A DNA stretch of 64,000 nucleotides, from contig CM042138.1 in assembly GCA_023376005.1 (NCBI GenBank), positions 93,551,046 through 93,615,045 on the forward strand. The letters are read 5' to 3'. Each line of letters starts with the position of its first letter. Positions within the stretch are counted from its first letter, which is position 1. This DNA is from Doryteuthis pealeii (Eukaryota > Mollusca > Cephalopoda > Myopsida > Loliginidae). The position numbers and the translations under genes are program-made. This document shows, piece after piece, positions 11,638 through 23,799 of the stretch. The notes under the pieces are model-generated. The model saw nothing but the letters and a program-made list of their open reading frames with translations. It did no database searches and was not told where the DNA came from.

Positions 11638-12090
11638 AATTCAATAAATAAGGTTATTTGTTTCTACCGAGTTGGCAATAGGAAGAACTGTTTACAGTTT
11701 CAACACTTTTCAAGCAAATCAATAGTGATACGTCCTTTCATGTCCCAGAAGAGAGTCAGTCAATAAATAAGCTGAAATATTGCCTAAGGAATTGGCAATG
11801 GGAAGCACAGTTTACAGCTGCAACCTTTTCAAGTAAATCAATAATAATGGGTCCTTTCATGTCCCAGAAGAAGGGAAATTCAATAAATAAGGTGAAATTT
11901 GGCCTAAGGAGATGGAAATAGGAAACACTGTTTACAGTCGCACTTTTTACAATGAAATCAATACTGATACACCCTTTCATGTCCAGAAGAGGCTCATTCA
12001 ATAAATAAGGTGGGCTTAGCCTAAGGACTTGGTAATCAAAAGCACTGCTTCCTATTGCCTTCTTTTTCAACGAAATTAAATGATGGGTCC
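11638..12090. repeat. ~119-bp tandem repeat, 4 copies
   Basis: Units start near CAATAAATAAG at about 11643, 11761, 11881 and 11999, each with CCTTTCATGTCC and GTTTACAG. The minus-strand 104-residue ORF is a by-product of the repeats. Confidence 0.75.
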
Positions 12091-12728
12091 TTTTATCACC
12101 GTAGCAGGGTTTTCTTTATACTTAGAATGTTCTAACAAAGAGAATAAATAATTTCCAAACCAATTTGTAACTAAATTATCATTTTTTAGGATCTTGATAT
12201 TCATCGAACGTCAATTTTATCCTCCAAAATTCTGATATGATGAAGATAAGAAATGCTAATTAAAATCTATCCCACTTCTGTAAATAGAAGCGGCGATATT
12301 ATCATGGACCACTCCTAAAATAGAGATATCTCATGCAACTGACCATTGAAGTTATTCATTATGACAAAACGTATCAGTAGAGATAAAATAACGAATAAAT
12401 TATACACAAGATATAAATTTGAATAATTCCACGAATTAAAAATTCAGTTTCATGCTAATTCTCTAATAAAAAAAATTAGAACAAAATAATTTCTAATCTA
12501 ATATCTAACTGAATGATAATTTTGATTGTATTCATATTCATTTTTGTCAGTTTTTTATCCTTCAAAATTCAGATATAAAGAAGATAATTAAAAATGCTAA
12601 TTAAATTCCATAATTCCTTCCTAAACAGAAGCATCAAACTCATCAGGGACCGCTGTTAAAATTGCAATTGTTTGCAGTTAATATACACGTAGATAAAATA
12701 TCAAAGGTGACAACAGTAATCATTAATA

Positions 12729-13393
12729 CTAGTAAAAAAACACCCTCCGCGGGGGAGGAACTTAATTATGACCACGCTCTTTCGTAAAAAAATATAAACA
12801 GATCTTTGAAATCTTTTTTATTAATTCTAATAATTAGTTTTGGTGTCAAAATTCAAATAAATATGTTTTCTTTCTAATAAAACCAGGTTTCTAACAGTTA
12901 AATTCAAATTAATTCAAATATTTCATATTTTATTCTTTTTTTTTTATTGGGGTGGAGGACGTCAAAACCGTTCTGTTTTGATTATTGTCTGTCTAATACA
13001 ATTTGTTCAGCATATTATAAAATATAAAATTTAATGTAGAAGAAGATTATGTGACTATTTCTTGTTTTTGAATAATTTTCACCTAAAAGTCTATATGTTA
13101 GATAACTTTAAATATATATTAAAATAAAACAAACTATATATAAATCAATAATACGGGAATGTATTTATTAAAACTTGTTTTAACCAAAAATGTGGAACGT
13201 TTAATGTTGCATACTGAATTTCTGAGTATATATAATATAGGGTTGTTATTTATTCTATGTATTAATGATTTCGACTATAAATAAAATACTCATTGATAAG
13301 CTTACGTCATTTCTGCGGGTAATATGACGTAAGCAGTGACGTAGTCTTGGTTACGGACAGACAGACAGACACTGAATCTCAATTATATATAGA
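12729..13393 (-). mobile_element. Non-autonomous Helitron, complete
   Basis: The minus strand starts TCTATATATAATTGAGATTC at 13393 and ends CTAG at 12729, flanked by A and T. A hairpin-forming CCTCCCCCGCGGAGGG lies near the 3' end. The 5' end carries the family's GTCTGTCTGTC run. Confidence 0.75.
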
Positions 13394-13524
13394 TATTGAC
13401 AGAATAAATTACATTTAAGACTTTAAACATTTGTGAATTATTTTAGTTCTAAAAATTAAACAATAATTGGAAGAATATATATATATTATATATTATATAT
13501 ATTATATATATATATATACCACCA

Positions 13525-14615
13525 CCCCACATGAGCAGGATGCGACACAAGGTCAATTTTAAGCGGTGTTTAGCAGATTTTAATTAAGAGTTTTCCTTCT
13601 CCTACTGGTTGCCATACCAAGATTAAAGAACCCAGCCTACCCTGCTATATACCCATAGCTGGAGATAGAATAGTTGGATTCTTACCTTTCAAAAGCGCTA
13701 TGGGAAATGCAAACAGTCTCGTCCAGGATTTGAATTTGAGTTGCCGTGTCCTTTTTTGCTATGGTTGTAACCGTTACACAGTGACTCTTCCATTGGAAGT
13801 ATATATTTTACTGACCCTCCTCATGGGTAAGGTGGGAAACGTTGCCAATTTCTTAAGTGGAGTTTAACAGGTTTGAATTCGGGGTTTTCCTTCTCCTGGA
13901 CTGGTTGTTTAAACAAGGTTTAAAAGCCTGGTCCACATTATTATTTACCCATAGCTAGAATGAGACTAGCTGGATGCACACCTTTCTCAAAGGCACTATG
14001 TGAAATGCGAACAGCGTCGTATAGGATTTGAACTCGAGTCGCTGAATCCAGTTCGTTCGGCGATAATCATTACACAACGCGCCTCAATTAATTGGGAGGA
14101 GGCGAGAAAACCAACTTTGCGAAAATGACTGTAGCGGTGCTGCTTCCAGGATTTGTCGAAGGCAGCATCCTTGTGTTGTTCCCACCAAACGTTTTCTCCA
14201 AGAGGTTCGTTTAATTCCTAGTGGTGCGGCCATACAATAGCACTGACATGACGGCAGCTTGGAAGATATTTTCGCTTTATTTTATCAGAGATTAGATTTC
14301 CACATGGTCGATGATCTGTTGATGACAGTCAATATCTTTCCTATGCGTATATTAATATCGCTTTCTGTAGATGAGATATTGCTACCTTCGTATATGAGCT
14401 CGTTTAATTGAGAGTGTCCATTTCATAAAAAAATGTCCATACTAAGGTTAAAGAACAACATAACCTACAATTTTACCTATATCTGAGGTGGGGGATAGTT
14501 CATACCTTTTCTAAGGGTATTAGCACTATGTGACTCTCAAACAGCTTCGTCGGGGATTTGAACCCGGGTTGCTGAATCCATTTACAACAACGATAACCGT
14601 TACTAGATGAGCGCC
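13525..14615 (-). mobile_element. Three SINE B copies in a row, minus strand
   Basis: Copies at about 13525-13800, 13805-14100 and 14430-14615 share TTTTCCTTCTCCT-GACTGGTTG and GGATTTGAA-TCG-GT. They lie in gene 1 intron 1, upstream of the Helitron at 12729. Confidence 0.6.
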
Positions 14616-15169
14616 TCCTTTAATATAGATGCGTTATATAGTAAATACGTGTATTTCAATAACTTTACGAAGTAGACTGTGATTTTTCCCATAGTCTATC
14701 GGACAGATGTTAGTGGAATATGAAATGAAGTCCAATGTAAATATTTTTAATTTCTCAACTGAATTAATACTTTCAATAAAAGTGGAAAACATAACTAAAC
14801 TTATTATAAGTTTAAAGAAATCAAAGGACAGCATTAATTGATGTTGTATAGATTTACAGTTTTTGCATAGTGATTCCGTTATACACTTTTTGATATTTTA
14901 AGTGAATTAAGATTATAAACTTATCATGTCCTATACTGAAATAAAGTGAAAATTACTATTCGCTCCTAATTTTACCGAGTATTTAACGATATTTTTTATT
15001 TCAGTGTGACAATGGAAAAAACTTTTTTAAACTTAAAACAGTTCGCTTTTGAGGTTTACGCTGATAAATTCAAAGTCTACCACTTTACGGAATGCGATTC
15101 TTTTTCTGTCTTGAATTATTTAACGGTAAAAGAATAAAAAGAAATATAAATGGAAATCTGTCTACTCAC

Positions 15170-15210
15170 CAAATGTCTTAATCAAGTGGCCTTCGCTGCT
15201 GTTGATGACT
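15170..15210 (-). other. Gene 1 non-coding leader exon (5' UTR)
   Basis: The donor CATTTG|GTGAGTAGA has its exon end at 15170. The 5' limit is placed at AGTCATCAACAG, about 28 nt below the TATA box, and is approximate. The exon has no ATG and is conserved with 54961-54999. Because exon 2 begins at a splice acceptor, an upstream leader of this kind is required. The intron between them (10345-15169) is about 4.8 kb. Confidence 0.7.
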
Positions 15211-15232
15211 ACGAGCTGTAGCCAATCTTGAC

Positions 15233-15238
15233 TTTATA
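15233..15238 (-). promoter_or_regulatory. TATA box of suckerin-like gene 1
   Basis: TATAAA on the minus strand, about 28 nt upstream of the inferred start. The surrounding GGGTATAAAG and the spacing to the leader exon are shared with gene 2 (55026-55031). Confidence 0.7.
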
Positions 15239-15560
15239 CCCAAGCGATCACCTCCACCCCCGTGGATGTTGGAACAGGTAACCGCAGTTTCCCAGGTTTT
15301 ATGTAATTATACAGTATAAAAATAATTTGCATTTCAATGTCGAGGGTAAATTCAATAGGGTTGATTAACAGCATTTATTTAATAGATTGTTTTAAACAGT
15401 ACTGCTTCCCCCTCCACCCTTCACATTAACATATTTTATCTCATTTGTCATTGTGAAATATTCCACCAATAGAAAAGTCCCTCGTAGGAGTTTGGAAGAC
15501 AGCAATAACTGCAGAGCAAACAAGTTTCAAACAGATCCCTAAATTTAAACCTGCTTTTTG
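15239..15560 (-). promoter_or_regulatory. Conserved upstream promoter region, gene 1
   Basis: Alignable by eye to 55032-55320 upstream of gene 2. Shared stretches include GATGTTGGAACA, ACCGCAGTTTCCCAGGTTTT, CATTTCAATGTCGAGG and CATTAACATATTTTA (all as read on the plus strand). It contains no ORF and no recognised repeat, so conservation reflects the gene duplication and possibly shared control elements. No transcription-factor site is assigned. Confidence 0.55.
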
Positions 15561-15799
15561 TTATTTATTAATTTTTAAATGTTTTTTTTTTATTGCATTT
15601 TACGTTTAATTGCTTTATTTTGATTCTTTGTTCGGATAGTTATTCCCCAGCTATTGTCGTCCAGCCGACAAAGCTTATAAATACGCTGAATCTTGGTTGG
15701 CTGGTTGGATTTTACGGCATGTTAACCCTTGGCTTATTTATGCTGAAGACGTTTTTGTATGTTTTATTCATATTGTTCGGTATTAAAAATAGATGACAA

Positions 15800-16070
15800 C
15801 AGGTTGTGCTGACCCGCCTTCATATTGGCCATAACTACATCATCCATCATCATTTACTAGAGGGCACTGAATTCCCAATATGCAATCCATGCCAAGAGAG
15901 ATGTACAGTGAAACATATATTGCTAGAGTGTGTAGACTTTGATCTAGTGTGAACAAAATAATACCTAGCAAGTAATTTGAAAAAACTTTTCCCGAAAATA
16001 AGACCATCCAATATTTTACATTTCCTAAAAGAAGTGGGATTTTTAACTTAAAAAAAATGAGTAATTAAAC

Positions 16071-16118
<48 letters not shown>

Positions 16119-16135
16119 TATATATATATTGTAAT
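15800..16135 (+). mobile_element. Second LINE type: 3' ORF relic, Jockey/I-like C-terminus
   Basis: Plus strand 15810-15950 reads LTRLHIGHNYIIHHHLLEGT, then CNPCQERCTVKHILLECVDF and a stop. It resembles the Cys/His knuckle after RNase H in Jockey- or I-type LINEs (recalled). 5'-truncated, ending in (AT)n at 16075-16130. Confidence 0.6.
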
Positions 16136-16365
16136 ATTACAACCCCTATTCCTCTAAGTTGACCATGCACACAATTCCAAATGGATCCTGTCACGTCACA
16201 CATAAAGATTTAATTACTATGTCATTTATTTTGTGACCCGCAATGCTACAATTGTTGACAATGCTGCATCTGATAATAAAAACAGTATCTTTTTTCAAAA
16301 CTGTTTTTGCTTCCTTTTTCTGAACGTTCGCTCTATCTTTCATCCTTCTTCTTCTTCTTCTTCTT

Positions 16366-16369
16366 CTTA

Positions 16370-16416
<47 letters not shown>

Positions 16417-17075
16417 TTTTTGAGTTTTTCACATCAGCGTTAGGTGATGGTATTTCACTGGAGTCTGAGTGACAACAAGTCTCCTCAGGTCTCCAGGACA
16501 CTTTTGAGTATTCTAGCCGATTACAACAGTGCAGTAGTCTGGTTGGTCTCAATTATTCTCTGATTTCTAGATCCTCCTGTCTTTTTCCATGTTTATTGAT
16601 ACCATTCCAAGTGCACTACAATTGGTATCACTTTCACTCTCATATTCCACAGCTTTTTCAGTTCTCTGACAAGGTCCAGGTATTTATCCATCTTTTCAAT
16701 TTCTTTTAGCTTCACCCTGTGATCTGCTGGGACCGCAAAGTCCACCAGTTGACACGTTCTCTTTTTTTTTTCTTTTTTCCTTTTTTGTTAATCAACAATA
16801 GGTTTGGTCTCCTGGCTGGGATAGGGTGATCCGTCTTTATCCCGAAGTCTCAGAGAATTTTATGCGTTTCATTCTCAAGAACAGATTCTGGTTTATGCAT
16901 ATACCATTTTGTTGTATGGTCAAAGTTTAATTTTTTGCATAATTCCCAGTGGATCACCTTCCCAAACTAGTCGTGCCTAGCTTTGAATTCCCGTTGTGCT
17001 AGTTTGCTACTCACTTAATACATGGTTTACAGTCTCATCTCTGTCACCGCACAGTCTATATTTACTGTTTTGTTG
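16366..17075 (-). mobile_element. LINE 3' end (C-terminal ORF relic) with (AAT)n tail
   Basis: The minus strand encodes CQLVDFAVPADHRVK, KYLDLVRELKKLWN and nearby LINE C-terminal sequence, broken by frameshifts, and ends in (AAT)n (plus strand TTA at 16370-16414). Probably 5'-truncated. Same family as 30290-30650 and 50775-51130. Confidence 0.65.
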
Positions 17076-17516
17076 TGTATTATTATTATTATTATTATTA
17101 TAATTATTATTATTATTATTTCCAACTTTCCCTCACTGTCCGGTTGATACCAACAATAGGCCACTCCGCCAACTACTACTCTCAGAAAAAAATAAATTTT
17201 ATAAAACCATAAACCACCGACAGAGCCTTCAAAATTAGATGGGAGGTTTATTTTACCCTATATATCTATATGAAATGGATTGCATATAGACCATTGTAGA
17301 AAAAAAACCTAACCCAACAAAGATAGAATGACTCAAAAAAAGGGCGTTGTTTTTTTTTTTTGTTTTTTTTTCTCTTGTTACTGAAATGATTTATTTGCTC
17401 TCTTCAAAACACATTAAACAGCAGAAAAAAGATAGATAAAAAAAAAAAAAAGAACAAAAAATGTAAAAGAAATAAAAATAAGAATAAAACGCGAGCATTC
17501 TTTTTCTTAATTACGA

Positions 17517-17755
17517 GGCCGGTTTAGCTCAGTCGGTAGAGCGTTCGTCTAGGAATCACAAGGTTCCTAGTTCGATACGGCCCTCGCCAACTCAGCGTAT
17601 GAGTAGCACAGGGATCTGTGCGGTAAAGTGAGGAGCTGATGGTAGGTGTGGCGCTCCACCTCAGAGGCTAAAACAATCTCCTTGATCTAGCGTTATTGAA
17701 AAGGGGATAGACTCCCTCGCTGTCTGGCTTATACGACTTTATTTACTACATTAGT
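17517..17755 (+). mobile_element. SINE A (tRNA-headed)
   Basis: Starts GGCCGGTTTAGCTCAGTCGG with A-box and B-box (GGTTCCTAGTTCGATAC), followed by a ~170-bp body ending GACTTTATTTACT. Not a functional tRNA gene: it continues into a body shared by seven other copies. Confidence 0.75.
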
Positions 17756-18369
17756 AATGGTAAATTAGTACTATAATATTTTATTTAAGATTTTAAGTCT
17801 GCTCTGCTAATTTAGCATTGAACAGTTTTGTAAACAAACCTTTTTCATATTTGATATTTTGAGATAGATATGGAAACACGGAAATAAATTGGAATTACCT
17901 GAAAATATAAGAAATAGAAAATTTTGAGAAAAGGCAAAAAGATTGCGCAGAAACTCTTAAGACAAACAAACTAACGTTCCAACTCTTGTTTTTAGCAATT
18001 TTCCATTGTGTTGCATGATTTCTGGTAGTTGATGAGTTTGAAACCTAAGGGAAAAATTTAAAAAATTGAGTAATTTTAAAGTGCAATTGCCTTCATTGCT
18101 ATGTAAGTGCGCGAATTAAAAAAAAGAAACTTGTGTAGCAACATTTAAAACTAGTAAAATAACATTGAACTTGTTATTTTAGCAAACATCTTAGGGATCT
18201 AATAATACCTGATAAGAGGCAACGTTGATCATGTTTGTTAAATTTGAAAAAAAAATCCTATACATCAAAATCTAATCAAGATTTGAGAAGATGTACTAAA
18301 TAACATAAGATTTAGCTAAAAATAGACACCTTCGACAAAATAAACTGAGAAGATATTTCCTTAACAAGA

Positions 18370-18780
18370 TAGTTCCAACAGAACACATATCAAGAGATGA
18401 TAAAGATAATGGAGAATACATATCAAGATATGATAAAGATAATTTAGAATACATATCAAGATATGATAAAGATAATATAGAACACATATTAATATATGAT
18501 AAATATAATGGAGAACACATATCAAGATATGATAAATATAATGGAGAACACATATCAAGATATGATAAATATAATGTAGAACACATATCAAGATATGATA
18601 AAGATAATATAGAACACATATCAATATATGATAAAGATAATGGAGAACACATATCAAGATATGATAAAGATACTGGAGAACACATATCAAGATATGATAA
18701 AGATAATTTAGAACACATATCAAGATATGATAAAGATAATGTAGAGCACATATCAAGATATGATAAAGATAATGTTTATT
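18370..18780. repeat. 33-bp minisatellite, about 12 copies
   Basis: The unit GAACACATATCAAGATATGATAAAGATAAT(GTA) encodes EHISRYDKDN on the plus strand, in a frame open from 18308 but without Met. It also leaves long open frames on the minus strand (SYLDMCSPLSL type). Confidence 0.8.
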
Positions 18781-19367
18781 AAAATAATAAATATAATGGT
18801 AGAAATAGTGAACATTAAGAATGAGGATAAATACATTTAGATAAACTGTTGATGATGAAAACCCCAAGACAAAAATGGACTCTTGTTTCTGTGAAGCAAT
18901 TGAAATGTTTGGTTGATTCTATTTATTTAACGACATATCAACCCGTGATGGGTTATTTAATGCTGCAATTGTAAATGTTTGAATATAACTACAAATATTT
19001 ATATTTTCAACATTTTATTGTGTACTTTTTTAATCACACTTTTTAACGAAGATATAAACAAGATTTAAAAATCACTTAACTTTTTTTTATTATGTTCGCC
19101 AACAAGACGAGGAGGATATATGAAATAAAACCAAAACAACACAATAAATTATACAAAGAAATATTAAAAGATAAAAAGAACGGCAAACAATTCAGAACTA
19201 GAAATAAACCTAACAGAAAGTGAAATAGCAAGTAATTTTAGCCAAGCATTCATAGCACTAAAAGAACATAAAAGAAAACATTAAAAATAACTCAACATGC
19301 AGACTGGTAAAACCAACAAAAGGTGAGCAAGGTAAAGTAAGTAAAAATGTATGAGAAAAAATTAACA

Positions 19368-19886
19368 TCTTATTATAATAGAGATTCGTTGTCTGTCTGT
19401 AACTAGTTACGTGTAAACACGCTCAGGAATTGCCTAAGTATATCAATGAGTATTTAATTTATAGTCAAAATCATTAATACATAGAATAAAAACTTATTTA
19501 TTAATGATGTCTCTATGAAAATCGGAGTTATATTTGCTTCAAAACAGCCCATGGTATTAATGCATTTAAAATCCTGGAATGTGTCTTATATATAACCTAA
19601 GAAATAAAGGTTTATAATATATGGTGTGGTTGATATGCATACTGGTTTAAAAAAAACGTTTTAATAAATAATAATTTGGTGTCATTGATCTCTAATATAA
19701 TTGTTTTATTCTCCAACGTATCAAAATCCATCATGTGAATTATATAGAGACCAAATAAAATATAATTAAAATAAGTGTAATCTTTTTATATGCGTTTTTA
19801 TTTAATTTCGTTAGTCCTTCTTATTCAATATAGTTCACTATTTTAAAATTTAAATACTTACGCCGGTGGGTGTATATTCTTGCTAG
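19368..19886 (+). mobile_element. Non-autonomous Helitron, complete
   Basis: Starts TCTTATTATAATAGAGATTC after A (19367) and ends TATATTCTTGCTAG before T (19887). CGCCGGTGGGTG lies shortly before the end. 519 bp, no ORF of note. Confidence 0.78.
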
Positions 19887-19999
19887 TAATAATGTATTTT
19901 TGATAGATTTTTACAATCGAAGTGTTGTGTTGTTTCTTAAATGTATATATATTTGGTACCAGGTGATCTCCGTGTTTTAGAGCTTATTGAACTAGATAA

Positions 20000-20640
20000 T
20001 TAATAATTAATATTTACCCGGTGTTATTGATCTCTAATATAAACATTTTATCCCCCAACATATCAAAATCTGGCTGAACTTGCATAAAGGTGTCAAAATT
20101 AGTGTGACCCAGAAAAAAACAGAACCCACAAATTTTGTAATAAAACTGTTAATTTTGAATATGGGGGTCTAGGGTTAGGGTTAGGATTAGGGTTTGGGTT
20201 GGGTTTAGGGTTAGTTTAATGGAAAAATGAATAAATAATTTGGGTTCTGTTTTTTCTGGGTTACCCTGTATACCGGTGACCCAGAAAAAACAGAACTCAC
20301 AAATTGTGTAATAAAACTTAATTTTAACTAGGGGGTTTAGGGTTAGGTTTAGGGGTTAGACTTAGGCTTAGGGGTTAGGGTTAGGATTGTGGTTGGGGTT
20401 TAAGGTTAGTTTAATGGGAAAATAGATAATTTGGGTTCTGTTTTTTCTGGGCCACACTAATTTTGACACTTTGTGCAAGTTCAGCCCAAAATCCATCCTA
20501 TCAATGATTTTATATAGAAACCAATTAAGATATAATTAATATAAATGTAATCTTTTTACAAGTGTTCTTATCTAATTTTGTTTGTGTTTCTAATTTAATA
20601 TATCTTATTATATTAAAACTTGAATAGTTATGCCCAGATT
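20000..20640 (+). mobile_element. Helitron-related fragment split by a foldback element
   Basis: 20010-20070 and 20487-20600 together read like the interior of 19368-19886 (GGTGTTATTGATCTCTAATAT ... GATTTTATATAGAAACCAATTAAGATATAATT). The break lies in ATCAAAATCCATC. Confidence 0.55.
20071..20486. mobile_element. Foldback element with TTAGGG-like core
   Basis: The ends form an inverted repeat of about 50 bp starting GGCTGAACTTGCA and running through GACCCAGAAAAAACAGAAC. CAAAATC is duplicated at 20064-20070 and 20487-20493. The interior has two degenerate TTAGGG arrays, each followed by GTTAGTTTAATGG, around a central copy of the inner inverted repeat. Confidence 0.7.
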
Positions 20641-20771
20641 GATAATGTTTTATGCTACTGTCAGAAACTATATACACTTATGCCACAGAATTGAATTGTA
20701 AAAAGAGAATTTATAATCATAGCCTTAGCTTTAGCAACAAGAAATACACCAACAATACCACGTTATCTAAA

Positions 20772-21591
20772 CTAGCAAATATATGTACCCTCTTGGGTGC
20801 AAGTACCGTAAATCCTGTGTATAATCCGCACTTTTTTCCCAAAATTTAAAGGTCAAAATCCTTAATGCGTATTATATACGAGGTTAAAAATGAAAAATAT
20901 TTTCTACACAATGTCCGAGTCTCTATTTGCTGTCCGACAATGTTTATTCAGATGCACTTTTTTCAAAGGTACAGCCCCCTAAAAATCCCCTGCGTATTAT
21001 ACTCAAGGGCGGACTATACTCGAGTATTTACGGTACTTAAGTTTTAATGTAATAAAATATATTAAGAAGGCTAATGTAACTAAATAAGAATGCAGATAAA
21101 AGATTTGTACCATTATAATCGGAAAAAAGAACAACTGAAACTTACTCTTCCATCACTCCCAATAAAAAACCATTGTTAATTTTTTCCAATTCAAATATTT
21201 AGTTAAAATAGAAAGTAAAGAATAAAATTACAGTTATTTCTTCTTGTTAATCGATTTCTTTTAAGATTTGCTCTTATTTATTAAGATAAAACCAAACAAT
21301 TATAAATAAATAAAACTAAGCACTTATTTATTAAAATCAATTTTTTAATATCAATATGCAAATTAGCCTTCACACTGTAAAACACTATTTTGTTGTTTAT
21401 ATAAGTACAATTGCATGTTATTCGTATGTAGATATGGTCAACAGTATTAATAATGTAAAACAATTTTATTAATAACCGAGGTTTAAATAAAATGAAATCA
21501 TGTGACATAAATAGTTAAGGGAATTGTGACTTGATTAGTAATATAGTTTCAGTTACAGACAGACAAACACACAATCTCCATTATAATAAGG
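20772..21591 (-). mobile_element. Non-autonomous Helitron carrying a nested MITE
   Basis: CTAG end at 20772-20775 with the family hairpin beside it. The 5' end near 21591 reads CC instead of TC, so it has drifted. Its sequence follows 5219-5857 except for an insertion at 20806-21033. Confidence 0.7.
20806..21033. mobile_element. MITE, TA target duplication, nested in Helitron
   Basis: 228 bp flanked by TA on both sides, with inverted ends CCGTAAATCC/CCGTAAATAC and further matching TATAATCCGC/TATAGTCCGC. The uninterrupted Helitron copies read GCAAGTATTTAAG where this one reads GCAAGTA-element-TACTTAAG. Tc1/mariner-pogo type is inferred from the TA duplication. Confidence 0.7.
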
Positions 21592-21594
21592 TAT

Positions 21595-21890
21595 ACATTT
21601 ACCAACTCCTCCGAACGAGTAGGATGTGACATATGCATCATTTCCTCAAGCGGAGTTTAACAGGTTAGAATTCAGAGTTTTCCTTCTCCTAGACTGGTTG
21701 CCTAATCAAGGTTAAAAAGATCAGTCCACCCTGCTATTTACTCATATCTGGAGTGAGAATGGTTGGATTCATACCTTTCCCAAATGCATTAGCGCTATGT
21801 GAAATGCACACAGCTTGGTCAAGGATTTAGTTAAGTCGCCGAGTGCATATCATATGATGATAACCGTTACACGACATGTCTCCATTAATG
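21595..21890 (-). mobile_element. SINE B, minus strand
   Basis: GAATTCAGAGTTTTCCTTCTCCTAGACTGGTTGCCT body and a tRNA-like head read on the minus strand. Other copies: about 26450-26680, 36180-36360, 36590-36910, 37380-37560, 53235-53480 (plus) and 54320-54600. Confidence 0.65.
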
Positions 21891-23790
21891 CAAGCATTAA
21901 CTTATTGCTGTTGATACCAATTATGTCATCAAAGGAAACTTGTATATGCTTCTGATGTGCCACAAATAAGTTTGCCATGTCTACAATACGCCCAAATCTG
22001 TTTGACACAAAGATTATTAATCCCTCATTGTTGAACATTGTTTCTTTCCATCTACTGTCTATAATCATTGTATAATGAAAGCGTGCTGCCTGACTTGTGT
22101 AAAGTAATTTAACAATAGCAATAAGTCCAATAAATTGAAGTTCCAGGTGAACTGAAGGCTTTCTCACCAGCAGTGACCAATAACAATTTTTGAATCCTAA
22201 TCTTCTGCTCAGTGTTTTTTAGATTTTGCCCATGGCATGGTCCACACACAATATGAGCACACATTTTACTTGCTTATCATGGTCTACTCCAAAGACTTTG
22301 TAGTCAGCTGCTTCATCAGACATTCAAAATTCAATTTGACTTTTAAGGTCATCAACAGAACAACTAGCAAGTATTGCTCCAGTTTGTAATCATAAGCTTT
22401 TGCCCCGTCTTCCATTGAATGGCTTAGATTCTCACCATAGCCAGTTGTGAGTGACGTTATGGCACCAGAATTTCGTGTTATTTCTATATGGTCCGTTTTG
22501 ACATCGTAGTGAGGATGGACAGCCGCCTATGTGGTGTCATCAAGCCCTGTTTTAATGACTTCGACCAGCGTTTTACACAATTGTTGTGCAACATGTTCAA
22601 GATTCAGGTAAGATGCATCTTCAAGATAACGCATGATTTTTCGACAACTGGGTAGCATATAGAGATCAGACCTCCATGAATATCAATGCCATAGATCTCA
22701 AATTCCTTATCCCTGCTGTCACTACTACACAGTTTATGATCTGATTCACTGCCTAAATTTATGTGATCGTGAATGAATGTCCACTGTTAACCAAATATCA
22801 TATTGGCTACATTGGCTAATGTTCTGCAAATTTGGGAAGTTGTGAATTCTGACAAACACTGGTCCAAACAACGAATTACAGGCTCATTGAGTGGTCTGTG
22901 TTCATTCCTAACCTTCACATCCAGGGAATGCAAGAGCACAACTGGTGGCGGTGTCATTTTCACCAATCTGTGGATAATAAAGTTTTCTATCCATAAGTAG
23001 AGTTCTTTTTTATGTTGATTGTTCACTGTCCTGGAAATTACATCTACTTTCACAGTTTTCATCACAAACAAATACCAATCATCATCAACTGATCTAGTTC
23101 TTACTGTTCTTTTTTCTTTTCTTCTGTTGCAAGTCTCTTCTTCTTTGCAGAACATACTCGACTCCCTTTTCTCGTTTTCATCCTTATCCAATCTTTAGGA
23201 ACAGTATTGAGGAAAACTGCTTTGTAAACTCTGAAACAGTTCTCTTCATAAATTCCCGATCGTCAGATGTCATTTTGACATAAAAGTCGGTTTCCTTTGA
23301 ATTTGATCGGATGGATCCTTATAACAAATATCATAGGCATATTAAGTAAGAGCTGCATTGAATTACAATTATTTTGCATATCAAACCTAGCTTTTAGATT
23401 TAGCATTGCTGTTTTAAGCTTGTAAGCTATCTATAAAATATTGAACTCTTCATAATCATATTTCACTCTAGTAGCAACTGCTTTTTCATTTAGTGGGTAC
23501 ACATTTTTGTCTATACAGTCAAGCCATAGTTTATTTGCAACAATATTACTGACTTGATCCCTGCTCAATGAGCGTTTCCCCTTCTGTCATTGACATAAAT
23601 ACAGCATACACCACAGACCAAAGGGACAATTATCATATAGGTTTGAATTTCTTAATCTCCATGTATGTAGATCCAAAACGTTCTTTTATGCTTTCATTTC
23701 TTGATTTTGTTTCTGTCATTTTAGACTTGGTTACTACTTTATGGAACTGGATCACATTCATTGTATAAAGCTGGCTATGTTATATCTGAC
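21890..23790 (-). pseudogene. Decayed coding remnant, unidentified
   Basis: Reading the minus strand with frame changes gives protein-like text over about 1.9 kb: IVANKLWLDCIDKNVYPLNE, AVFLNTVPKDWIRMKTRKGS, ELYLWIENFIIHRLVKMTPP, IMRYLEDASYLNLEHVAQQL, HIEITRNSGAITSLTTGYGE and VRKPSVHLELQFIGLIAIVK. There are at least four frameshifts or stops. No intron signals clearly explain them. I do not recognise the family; a transposon protein or a processed pseudogene are both possible. Confidence 0.5.
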
Positions 23791-23799
23791 TTTCTTATA

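Larger units (their letters stand above)
10345..15169 (-). other. Gene 1 intron 1
   Basis: Holds an intron segment shared with gene 2 (about 10370-10730), a SINE fragment (about 10740-10800), an R1 repeat (about 10985-11287), four copies of a ~119-bp tandem repeat (about 11638-12090), a complete Helitron (12729-13393) and three tRNA-headed SINE B copies on the minus strand (about 13525-13800, 13805-14100, 14430-14615). I see nothing in 12120-12720 or 14620-15160. Confidence 0.65.

Noticed and set aside
17517..17590. tRNA gene candidate (A and B boxes present)
   Set aside because: The cloverleaf-like head runs on into a ~170-bp body shared by seven other copies, so it is a SINE.
18370..18780. 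CRISPR-like array
   Set aside because: No spacers; a pure 33-bp minisatellite in an animal genome.
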